Source: Formivibrio citricus
GTDB taxonomy: Bacteria > Pseudomonadota > Gammaproteobacteria > Burkholderiales > Chitinibacteraceae
DNA: 64,000 nt
Direction: 5' to 3'
Assembly: GCF_900115065.1 (NCBI RefSeq)
Contig: NZ_FOVE01000007.1
Coordinates: forward strand, 62,001-126,000
Part shown: positions 56,305-64,000 of the stretch, in pieces
Position numbering within the stretch: position 1 is the first letter of the stretch
How the letters are laid out: each line of letters opens with the position of its first letter
The notes under the pieces: generated by a model
Seen by the model: only the letters and a program-made list of their open reading frames with translations
Told to the model about the DNA's origin: nothing
Databases searched by the model: none
Translations under genes and position numbers: made by a program

Positions 56305-58356
56305 TCAGGACAGGCGTTTCCCTTCGCGCAGCAAGGCGGCAAAATCGGCGGCAGGCAGGGGGCGGCTGAAATAGTAGCCTTGGATCATGTCGCATCGGTA
56401 TTCGCGCAGAAAAGCCAGTTGCTCCGGCGTTTCCACGCCTTCCGCGACCACTTCCAGCTTCAAGCCGTGAGCCATGCCGATCACACCGCGCACCAGTTCC
56501 GCGCTGTCATGATCCGCTGCCACGTCGCGCACGAAATTGTTGTCGATTTTCAGGATATCGACCGGAAAGCGCTTGAGATAGCTGAGCGATGAATAACCGG
56601 TGCCAAAATCGTCGATGGCCAGCGCAAATCCCATGCGCTTGAGGAGCACCATCATTTCGATGTTGGCCTCCATGTCGTTCATGAGAAAGCTCTCGGTGAG
56701 TTCGAGTTCCACGGCTTGCGCCTCGATACCCGCCTCACTGATGGCCAGCGCCAGCATGTCGGGCAGGTTCTGGCTCTGGAACTGGCGCGCCGAGAGATTG
56801 ATCGCCACGCAGGGTACGGCCAGCCCTTCGTCGCACCAGCGGCGAATCTGGGCGCAAACATCTTGGATCAGCCATTCTCCGATGGGGATGATGAGGCCGT
56901 TTTCTTCGGCCATCGGGATGAAATCGCTGGGGGGAACGAATTTACCGGACGGGTGTTTCCAGCGAATCAAGGCTTCGGCCCCGACAATCCTTCCATCCGC
57001 CAGCAACACCTTGGGTTGGTAGTACATTTCCAGTTCGTTGCGCTCTATCGCTCGCCGCAGATCGTTTTCCAGTTCCAGGCGCTGCTGCGCCTGCTCGTTC
57101 ATGTCCGCTGTGTAAAACTGGCAACCGTTGCGTCCGCTCTCCTTGGCCCGGTACATCGCCACTTCGGCGTGTTTCTGCAAAGTCTCGACATCGTTGCCAT
57201 CGTTCGGAAAGAGACTGACTCCGATGCTGGGCGTGATGAACAATTCATGTCCTTCAACGGAAACAGGTCGGGTAAACGCCGCCAGTATCTTGTCAGTCGC
57301 ACTGGCGATATGCCTGATGTCGGAAACCAGCGGCAACAGGAAGGCGAATTCGTCGCCCCCCATCCGGGCCAGGGTATCTTCCTGGCGAATGCAGGTCTGG
57401 AGCCGGCCTGCCACGCCGAGCAGCAATTTGTCGCCAAACTCATGGCCGAATGTATCGTTGATGTTCTTGAAACGGTCCAGATCCAGCATCAGAACCGCGC
57501 ACTTCAGTTGACGACGCGCTGCCTGCAACAGCGCCAATTCCAGACATTCTGCGTACATCAGACGGTTGGGCAGCCCAGTCAGCACATCGTGATAAGCCTG
57601 ATGGTGCAACGCTTCCTCTGCCCGCTTGTGCTCGGTGATGTCGGCAAACAGCGCCACATACTGCAGGATCTTGCCCTGCGGATCCTTCACTGCCGTGATG
57701 TTCAGTCGCTCCGCATATATTTCGCCATTCTTGCGCCTGTTCCAGATTTCCCCGGTCCACTTGCCTTCGTCAAGCAGTGCTCGCCACATCTGCCGGTAAT
57801 ATTCTTCTCCATGCCGTCCTGAGCGGAAATGGGAAGGCTTCTTGCCGACAACTTCATCCTGTCTGTAACCGGTAATCATGCTGAACGCCGGGTTTACGGC
57901 CTGGATGCATCCTTCGCCATCGGTGATCAGGATGCCTTCCTGGGTATTCTCGTAGATGCTGGTGAACTGGATGCCTCGACGCCCCAGTTCGTAATGCTCG
58001 AAGGCCTCGCGGATACTGGTTTTCAGCAGTTCGTCGTCCCAGGGTTTGGAGAGATATTTGTAGACATTGCCGCGGTTGATGGCGTCGGTAACCAGCGCGA
58101 GGTCCGCAAACCCGCTGAGCACAAGACGCACGGTTTCAGGGTAAAGCCCCCTGACTTGGCTCAGAAACTCCGATCCGCTCATGCCCGGCATGCGCTGATC
58201 GGAAAGAATGACGTGGACTTCGTTATGCGCGAGCACCTCCAGGGCTGCGGGGCCGCTGTTCGCGGTAAGCAAATTGTAGCCCTCGGTACGCAAGAGGCGC
58301 ACGAGCGCATTCAGGACAAACTCCTCGTCATCGACCAGCAACAGCGTACCTGTCAT
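56305..58356 (-). CDS. REC-PAS-GGDEF-EAL signalling protein
   Basis: 683 residues. REC (~3-120, phosphoacceptor in VILSDQRMPGMSG, KPWDDE), PAS (~130-250), GGDEF (~260-420, intact GGDEF with I-site RQED five residues before) and EAL (~430-680) with EALIRW, NLSARQF, ELTESF, AIDDFGTGYSSLSYLKRF and VVAEGVETPEQ. Both catalytic sites look complete, so it could make and break c-di-GMP, switched by phosphorylation and PAS. Its start overlaps the stop of the upstream kinase by 4 bp, which points to direct phosphotransfer from that cluster. Confidence 0.95.
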   Translation of the reverse strand: MTGTLLLVDDEEFVLNALVRLLRTEGYNLLTANSGPAALEVLAHNEVHVILSDQRMPGMSGSEFLSQVRGLYPETVRLVLSGFADLALVTDAINRGNVYKYLSKPWDDELLKTSIREAFEHYELGRRGIQFTSIYENTQEGILITDGEGCIQAVNPAFSMITGYRQDEVVGKKPSHFRSGRHGEEYYRQMWRALLDEGKWTGEIWNRRKNGEIYAERLNITAVKDPQGKILQYVALFADITEHKRAEEALHHQAYHDVLTGLPNRLMYAECLELALLQAARRQLKCAVLMLDLDRFKNINDTFGHEFGDKLLLGVAGRLQTCIRQEDTLARMGGDEFAFLLPLVSDIRHIASATDKILAAFTRPVSVEGHELFITPSIGVSLFPNDGNDVETLQKHAEVAMYRAKESGRNGCQFYTADMNEQAQQRLELENDLRRAIERNELEMYYQPKVLLADGRIVGAEALIRWKHPSGKFVPPSDFIPMAEENGLIIPIGEWLIQDVCAQIRRWCDEGLAVPCVAINLSARQFQSQNLPDMLALAISEAGIEAQAVELELTESFLMNDMEANIEMMVLLKRMGFALAIDDFGTGYSSLSYLKRFPVDILKIDNNFVRDVAADHDSAELVRGVIGMAHGLKLEVVAEGVETPEQLAFLREYRCDMIQGYYFSRPLPAADFAALLREGKRLS

Positions 58357-60863
58357 AAAGCGTCCTGCTCTTGAATTGTCTCGCTCTGCCGTACGGGCAA
58401 AGTGATGCGGAAGGTAGTTCCGGCCCCTTCTTCGCTGCGTACTTCCAGCCGCCCATGGTGGCTATTGATGATGTTCCAGGAAAGTGAAAGCCCCAATCCG
58501 GTGCCCTGCCCCACCGGTTTGGTGGTGAAGAAGGGTTCGAAAATGCGCTTGAGGTTGTCGGGCGGGATGCCCTTGCCGGTATCGGCTATCTCGATCCAGA
58601 CATGCTCGCCTTCGACACCGGAGCGGATCGTGACCACGCCCCGATCTTCGATGGCTTGCGCGGCATTGACCAGGAGGTTCATGAACACCTGGTTGATCTG
58701 GGGCGGGATGCAATAGACGGCAGGAAGCTCTGCATATTCCTTGACCAGCTGGCACTTGTACTTGAGTTCGTTCCAGACAATGTTGAGCGTGCTTTCGAGG
58801 CCCTGATGCAGGTCCGCCCACTGCCATTCCACATCCCCGGCACGTGAAAAACTCTTCAGATCCTGCACGATCTTCTTGACGCGGTTAAGCCCGTCGCGGG
58901 ATTCCAGCAACAACTGCACCACGTCATGCTGCAGGAACGGCAGGTCTATTTGCTTTTTCAGGGCTTCGATTCTTTGCAACTGGGAATCATGCTCAGAAGC
59001 CGGTAAGGATTGACAAGTTTCGTAGGCGTCGATCAGTTTCAGAAGATCGTGAACGTAGTTATCCAGCGTACCCAGATTGGAATTCACGAAACCGATGGGA
59101 TTGTTGATCTCGTGGGCCACGCCGGCAGCGAGTTGGCCGATGGAAGCCATTTTTTCTGACTGCAAAAGCTGGTTCTGGGCTTCTTCCAGCTGGCGATTCA
59201 GCTTGCGCAGAGCCTCCATGCCCGCAGCCTGTTCGGCTTCGCGCTGGCGTACCTGCGTGACATCGTCGATGATGAGAACGAAATACTCGATGACGTGCTG
59301 TTCGTCGCGCACGGCCTGCACGCGCAATTCTGCCGTCATGACCGAACCATCCTTGCGAACGTAACGTTTTTGCAGTTCGCAGTAATCTAGTTCTCCGCGA
59401 TGCATCTTCCCGATGGAATCCCTGCTCAGGCTGATATCTTCCGGAAGCGTAATTTCTGCCCAGTTTTTTTCTAGAAGTTCTTCCTTGGTGTATCCCAGCA
59501 TGTTGCAGAAAGCCGGGTTGACCTGCTCCCAGCGTTCGCTCGGCAACATGATGACGATGCCGACCATGGAATTTTCAAAGCAGGAGCGGAACAGCATCTC
59601 GCTATGCGCCAACGCAGCTTCGCGCAGATGTTCCTCGGTAATGTCCATGTGGGTGCCCACCAGCCGGGTGGGGGCATCGTCGGCATCGCGGGCCACGGCA
59701 CGCCCGTAGGATACGATCCAGCGCCAGCCGCCATCCTTGGCTCGCATCCGGAAGACATGGCGGTAAAGGTCTTTCTTTTCCTGGATGTCGCGCAGGATAT
59801 CCGCCTGGACACGTTCGCGATCATCGGGGTGGATAAGAGACAGGAACGTGGGAAAATCGGAAGGAAACTCGCCGGAGGAGTAGCCAAGGATTGAGTAATA
59901 GCCTTCACTGAAGGTGCCGTTGCCGCTTTGCACCTCCAGGGTCCACAAGCCCTGCTTGCTGGCTTCGAGCGCAATTTCCAGCTGTTTGGCCTCGATGCGC
60001 AACTGCTCTTCCATGGCCCGGCGCATCGTGATTTCCCGAGCCACGCAAAAAATTCCGCTCACGGTGCCGTTTTCATCCCGGACGGGGCATTTGGTGATTT
60101 GCAGCGTTCGCCCCAGCCCGTCGCGGGTGGTGATGTTTTCCTCAAAAGTCTGGGCACGGCCGCTTTCCAGCACGTACAGATCGTTGGCATGCAGGAAATC
60201 GCACTCATCGTCGGGAAAAAGGTCGCTGTCGCGGACTCGGCCGATTTCATCCGGCATCAATCCCAGAAAACGGTTTGCCGCAGGATTGGACATCAGGTAG
60301 CGGCCTTTGCGGTCCTTGACGAAAATGAAGTCGGAGGTAGTTTCAACGACAGACGGCAGGAATCCGGAGAGCGCCCACGCCTCCGACTGCGACGGGGCAT
60401 TGCTCTGCGGGGCGCCATTGCCCAACGCATGGAAAAAAGCCAGTTCCAGCGAGTCGAAGAGCCGTTCCAGAGCAGAAGACAAACCCGGCCATTGCTGAAC
60501 GGCCTTTTCGTCGACCAGAGCCAGATAGCTGCGCCGGTAGCATTTCAGCACCTCCAGCGATCCCTGACAATTCAAGCCATGCTGGCCGTGTCTTGCTTTT
60601 TCAGCTTCGACGAACAGGGAAAACTCCGGCCATCCGTCGACTTCTACGGCCCCCGGAAACGGGTGTGCAACCATCAGTTCGCTCAGCACAGCAGCCAGCG
60701 CCTCCGAGAGCTCCGGAATGGCGGTCTGCCAGGCTGGCGACAAAACACCGATGAATCGGTAATAGTCATCCGCAGCGGCATATTCCTTCATCCGCTGCCA
60801 TAGCCAGGCTTCATTTTCCTGAAAAAATTGCCTGATGATTCCCACCAAAACCTCCTCGGTCAT
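58353..60863 (-). CDS. Cytosolic PAS sensor histidine kinase
   Basis: 836 residues, no membrane segment. An N-terminal helical region (~1-190) precedes three PAS domains (~190-310, ~315-430, ~435-555; the second carries WRWIVSYGRAVARDADDAP) and a transmitter with H in GVAHEINNPIGFVNSN and the ATPase motifs FMNLLVNAAQAIED, DTGKGIPPDN and GQGTGLGLSLSW. The transmitter is nearly the same as in the next kinase upstream. No receiver domain; the likely target is the REC protein immediately downstream. The ATG at 60863 follows a CGAGGAGG ribosome site. Confidence 0.94.
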   Translation of the reverse strand: MTEEVLVGIIRQFFQENEAWLWQRMKEYAAADDYYRFIGVLSPAWQTAIPELSEALAAVLSELMVAHPFPGAVEVDGWPEFSLFVEAEKARHGQHGLNCQGSLEVLKCYRRSYLALVDEKAVQQWPGLSSALERLFDSLELAFFHALGNGAPQSNAPSQSEAWALSGFLPSVVETTSDFIFVKDRKGRYLMSNPAANRFLGLMPDEIGRVRDSDLFPDDECDFLHANDLYVLESGRAQTFEENITTRDGLGRTLQITKCPVRDENGTVSGIFCVAREITMRRAMEEQLRIEAKQLEIALEASKQGLWTLEVQSGNGTFSEGYYSILGYSSGEFPSDFPTFLSLIHPDDRERVQADILRDIQEKKDLYRHVFRMRAKDGGWRWIVSYGRAVARDADDAPTRLVGTHMDITEEHLREAALAHSEMLFRSCFENSMVGIVIMLPSERWEQVNPAFCNMLGYTKEELLEKNWAEITLPEDISLSRDSIGKMHRGELDYCELQKRYVRKDGSVMTAELRVQAVRDEQHVIEYFVLIIDDVTQVRQREAEQAAGMEALRKLNRQLEEAQNQLLQSEKMASIGQLAAGVAHEINNPIGFVNSNLGTLDNYVHDLLKLIDAYETCQSLPASEHDSQLQRIEALKKQIDLPFLQHDVVQLLLESRDGLNRVKKIVQDLKSFSRAGDVEWQWADLHQGLESTLNIVWNELKYKCQLVKEYAELPAVYCIPPQINQVFMNLLVNAAQAIEDRGVVTIRSGVEGEHVWIEIADTGKGIPPDNLKRIFEPFFTTKPVGQGTGLGLSLSWNIINSHHGRLEVRSEEGAGTTFRITLPVRQSETIQEQDAL

Positions 60864-60896
60864 GATTCCCTTTCTATGGCCCGATCCGTGCATCTT

Positions 60897-63173
60897 CTAT
60901 CGCGACAGCGGGAGCACCACCCGGAATGTCGTTCCCTCGCCCGGCACTGAGCTCACTTCGATCCGCCCACCGTGTTTCTGCACGATGCTGTAGGACAACG
61001 ACAAGCCCAGACCGGTCCCTTGCCCGACAGGCTTGGTCGTGAAAAACGGATCGAAAATCCGGTTCATGTTTTCGGGGCTGATGCCTGATCCGGTATCGGC
61101 GATCTCCACCCACACGTTCACATCGTCGCTGCCTGTGCGCACGGTGATCTGCCCCTTGTCCTTGATCGCCTGCGCTGCATTGACCAGAAGGTTCATGAAC
61201 ACCTGATTGAGCTGGGAGGGGATGCATTCGATGTCCGGAATGCCGGCATACTCCCTGATTACCATGGCCTTGTATTTGATCTCGTTCCACACCACGTTGA
61301 GGGTACTCTCCAACCCGTTCTCCAGATTGGCCCACACCCGCTCCGAATCGCCTGCGTGTGAGAAATCCTTCAGATCCTGCACAATCCGTTTCACCCGCTG
61401 CAGGCCGTCTTGCGATTCACCGAGCAACTTGCCGAGGTCTTCGCGCAGGTAGTCGAAATCAATCTGATGCTTCAGCCGTGCCAACTCCTCCTGCACTTCG
61501 CTTGTCAAACTGCCTTCAGCCTGCTCATACGTCTGCAAAAGTTTCAGCATGTCCTGAGAATAGCGCTGCAAGGCCCCAAGATTTGAGCTGACAAATCCGA
61601 TAGGGTTGTTGATTTCATGAGCCACCCCCGCGGCCAGTTGACCGATGGAAGCCATTTTCTCGGACTGCAGCAACTGGTTCTGGGCTTCTTCGAGCTTTTT
61701 GATCAACGCTTCGTGCAGCTCTTTTTCATCCAGCAACGCCGCATTGGCCGCCTGCAGTTCGGTTGTTCGCTCCTCGACGCGTTGCTCAAGCTCATCGTTG
61801 AAGCGGCTCAGTTTTTCCTCTGCCAGCTTGCGCGCAGTCACATCCTTGGCCAAGCCGACGTAACGAGTTATTTGCCCGGCATCGTTGCGCACGGGGAATC
61901 CGCGCCCCCAAATCCAGTGCACACTGCCGTCCGGATGAACGATCCGGTATTCATGCTCGAAAGGTATTTCCTTTTTGAGTTCGAGATCAGCCAAAACACG
62001 TTGCCGGTCCGCCTCATGAACCGATTCGGCCAATGGGTGCAGCCCGCTTTCCAAACTGGAAATATCTCGTTTCCAGATACGAGCATACGCCGGACTGACA
62101 TAGAAAGAACACCTGTCAAAAATATCAGCTGACCAGAAAACCGCATCAATGGTTTCGGCAATCAAACGGCATCTCTCATCGCTTTGATGCAACTCCTCCT
62201 GAAACTTGACTTTGTTTCGCTGGGCTTCTTCGTTTTTGCGATAGCGGCCAATCAGCAACAACATGATTGCCAGCATCAATGCTGTTACCAATGCACCGAC
62301 AACGAAATAGAGGGTACGAAGCCTGTTGTACTGGGCAAGGATCACGGGTACGTCCTGCCCGACAAACACGGTAAACGGATAGGCCGTCACTTTCTGGTAG
62401 CGATAAAGACGCATGGTGCCGTCGATATAGCTTTTCCTCTGAAATTCACCGGCTTCAGGTTCATCGGACAGCAATCCGTGACTTCCGGCCAAAGAAACCT
62501 TGCTGGCTTGAGCAATATCGCGCGAATGGGCAACGATCTGTCCATCGAAGCGCGCCAGAGAAATAATCACGCCCTCGCCCAAGTCGAATACCTTGAGCAG
62601 CCTTTCGAGTGCAGGGGACAGGACAGAGAACACGATCACGCCAGCAAATTGCTTGCGCTCATCGAAAATCGGTCGTGTGAACTGGATAGTCCATTGTTTG
62701 GTAACCCGTCCCAGCACTGGGGCGCTGACGAACAGTTCATCCGTTCCACGCGCCTTGTGAACCTTGAAGTGCTCCCGATCCGATAAATCAACCGGAGTCC
62801 AGCCCTGAACATTACTGAAAGCCAGCCTGCCATCGGCGCTGATGATACCTACCTGGACAACCGAGGATCGCGCCAGAAACTCCCGGTGCCATTCGACCAT
62901 GGCAGGAAATTCATCGCGGTGATGAATCCACTCCTTGCGAAAATGCTGGACAAGCAGGTCAAGCGACTGGATAGAAGCGCTCTCAGTCTCTGCTACCGTA
63001 CGGGCCAGGTTCTGTCCTACCGTGGTCGCCCTTTGCATGGCTTCGCGTTGCGTGGATTGCAGCAAGGCAAAAATGGCAGCCCACAGCACGGCTGTGGCCA
63101 AAAGAAAAGCCGCCAACATATATACCGGTTTTGCAAACCTGGAGGTATTCAAGTTTTGCCCCGCCAAATTCAA
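60897..63173 (-). CDS. Membrane sensor histidine kinase with periplasmic Cache domain
   Basis: 758 residues. Membrane segments at ~18-38 and ~290-312 enclose a ~250-residue periplasmic dCache-type sensor (QVGIISADGRLAFSN, PVLGRVTKQWTIQFTRPIF). A PAS domain (~330-450, VHEADRQRVLADLELKKEI), a coiled coil and a transmitter (GVAHEINNPIGFVSSN; ADTGSGISPENM; GTGLGLSLSYSIVQKHGG) follow. No receiver. The start is uncertain: TTG at 63173 gives this length and an in-frame TTG near 63152 has a better ribosome site. It is transcribed divergently from a periplasmic binding protein gene (223 bp). Confidence 0.9.
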   Translation of the reverse strand: MNLAGQNLNTSRFAKPVYMLAAFLLATAVLWAAIFALLQSTQREAMQRATTVGQNLARTVAETESASIQSLDLLVQHFRKEWIHHRDEFPAMVEWHREFLARSSVVQVGIISADGRLAFSNVQGWTPVDLSDREHFKVHKARGTDELFVSAPVLGRVTKQWTIQFTRPIFDERKQFAGVIVFSVLSPALERLLKVFDLGEGVIISLARFDGQIVAHSRDIAQASKVSLAGSHGLLSDEPEAGEFQRKSYIDGTMRLYRYQKVTAYPFTVFVGQDVPVILAQYNRLRTLYFVVGALVTALMLAIMLLLIGRYRKNEEAQRNKVKFQEELHQSDERCRLIAETIDAVFWSADIFDRCSFYVSPAYARIWKRDISSLESGLHPLAESVHEADRQRVLADLELKKEIPFEHEYRIVHPDGSVHWIWGRGFPVRNDAGQITRYVGLAKDVTARKLAEEKLSRFNDELEQRVEERTTELQAANAALLDEKELHEALIKKLEEAQNQLLQSEKMASIGQLAAGVAHEINNPIGFVSSNLGALQRYSQDMLKLLQTYEQAEGSLTSEVQEELARLKHQIDFDYLREDLGKLLGESQDGLQRVKRIVQDLKDFSHAGDSERVWANLENGLESTLNVVWNEIKYKAMVIREYAGIPDIECIPSQLNQVFMNLLVNAAQAIKDKGQITVRTGSDDVNVWVEIADTGSGISPENMNRIFDPFFTTKPVGQGTGLGLSLSYSIVQKHGGRIEVSSVPGEGTTFRVVLPLSR

Positions 63174-63396
63174 ATGAAAAGCAGCTGCGCCGCACCGTAA
63201 AGATAGACCAAGAGCGATCTGCCTGCCGTCAGCAAGAAAACCGGGGCTCTACCATTGCCATGTCAAATTCGCCAAACACGACGGCTTTTACAAGGCGCAA
63301 TCGCATCAATTTCATATACTGTAATTGCCACCCCCGCGATAACGCTCGTTGCCGGGAATGAAACAGTGCAGCCAGGAACTTCAAAAGGAATCATCG

Positions 63397-64000
63397 ATGA
63401 GCAAACGCATGAATTTCGTTGCCCTGACCGGCTTGTGGATAACGGGCCTGTTATTTGCCACCCCGGTTAGCGGGGCAGAAAAATACCACATCGCCATCAT
63501 GCCCAAGCTGGTCGGCATCCAGTATTACGGTGTGGTGAAACAGGGCGTGGATGCGGCGGCGCGCGAGCTTCCCGGCGTAAAGGTAACCTGGACCGGTCCC
63601 ACACAGGATCAGGTGGAAAAACAGATCGAGATGATCGAAAAACTCATCCCGGCCAAACCGGATCTGATCGCTGTCGCCGCCAACGATCCGGTCGCCATTG
63701 CGCCCGTACTGAGAAAGGCGAGGCAAGCCGGTATCAGGGTGATGAGTTGGGATGGCGATGCCAATTTCCGCGAATTCTTCGTCAACCTGGTCGATTTCGA
63801 TGAATTCGGCAAACAGCTGGTCGAATCCATCCGGGAGGAAACCGGTCCGCAAGGCGAGATCGCCATCGTGACCACAACCTTCTCTGCCCCCAATCAGGCG
63901 AGCTGGATAGCGGCCATCAAAAAGCATCTCTATGCCCAATATCCCGGTCTGAAAATCGTCGATATCCGCCCGGCAGGAGAAAGTACGGAAGAAGCCTATC
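63397..64000 (+). CDS. Periplasmic sugar/autoinducer-type binding protein (Peripla_BP_4), partial
   Basis: Starts with ATG at 63397 after AAAAGGAA and runs off the right edge; 201 residues seen. The signal peptide is ~1-27 (VSGA before the cut). The mature part reads EKYHIAIMPKLVGIQYYGV, QDQVEKQIEMIEKLIPAKPD, IAVAANDPVAIAPVL and VMSWDGDANF: the ribose/rhamnose/AI-2 (RbsB, RhaS, LsrB) family. Downstream genes are not visible, so an ABC transporter role and a sensory role are both possible. The divergent Cache kinase makes a sensory partnership plausible. The start is not in doubt. Confidence 0.9.
   Translation, partial: MSKRMNFVALTGLWITGLLFATPVSGAEKYHIAIMPKLVGIQYYGVVKQGVDAAARELPGVKVTWTGPTQDQVEKQIEMIEKLIPAKPDLIAVAANDPVAIAPVLRKARQAGIRVMSWDGDANFREFFVNLVDFDEFGKQLVESIREETGPQGEIAIVTTTFSAPNQASWIAAIKKHLYAQYPGLKIVDIRPAGESTEEAY

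Overview
The window reads as a chromosomal segment of a Gram-negative bacterium, most likely a betaproteobacterium (Rhodocyclales or Nitrosomonadales type). Supporting signs are the leuC - entericidin lipoprotein - leuD - leuB order, a PHB-type acetoacetyl-CoA reductase, MacA/TolC-type outer-membrane efflux genes, PpiD, GreB, a MoxR/DUF58/TgpA set and moderately high GC. No phage, plasmid, integron, CRISPR array or transposase gene is visible. The order assignment is an inference from gene content only.

Layout. 1-3.7 kb: a truncated SIMPL-domain protein, a small conserved protein and RNase R (minus strand). 3.7-4.0 kb: two identical tandem tRNA-Leu(CAG) genes with a strong promoter that overlaps the rnr start codon. 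4.1-6.8 kb: a REC-TPR protein, then cob(I)alamin adenosyltransferase and YbaK. 7.2-11.7 kb: a TolC/MacA/ATPase/permease efflux operon. 12-18.8 kb (minus strand): a DAACS symporter, a PpiD that lacks its parvulin domain, ThyA, GreB, RluB, a UPF0149 protein and a small Cys-rich protein. 18.9-24.3 kb: a Pit phosphate transporter and a MoxR-DUF58-TgpA operon. 24.3-29.8 kb (minus strand): a translationally coupled hybrid kinase - diguanylate cyclase - periplasmic binding protein operon. 29.9-33.1 kb: a GT14 glycosyltransferase and two FtsX-type ABC permeases with no ATPase. 33.1-37.2 kb: dense repeats, tRNA-Gly(CCC), an orphan membrane protein, SpmA/SpmB and a HEPN-like gene. 37.3-43.7 kb (minus strand): nrdB and nrdA separated by an adenine deaminase and a lipoprotein, with paired NrdR boxes before nrdA. 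43.8-49 kb: phaB, an MHS-family transporter, UPF0149-SEC-C, a HAD phosphatase and a DUF1015 protein. 49-56 kb: ilvA, a secreted barnase with its barstar, a LysR regulator and the leuC-ecn-leuD-leuB group. 56-64 kb: a REC-PAS-GGDEF-EAL protein and two related sensor kinases on the minus strand, divergent from a periplasmic sugar/autoinducer-type binding protein cut by the right edge.

Two themes stand out. First, two separate signalling loci combine sensor kinase(s), c-di-GMP enzymes and a periplasmic binding protein, which suggests binding-protein-assisted sensing of the TorT/TorS or LuxP/LuxQ kind. Second, intergenic regions carry many families of palindromic or terminal-inverted-repeat elements. 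One is a 167-bp element present twice: one copy supplies the stop codon of rnr, and the other is nested inside a second repeat family. Other points of note are the parvulin-less PpiD, tandem copies of the nrdA 3' end, and the ABC permease pair without an ATPase.
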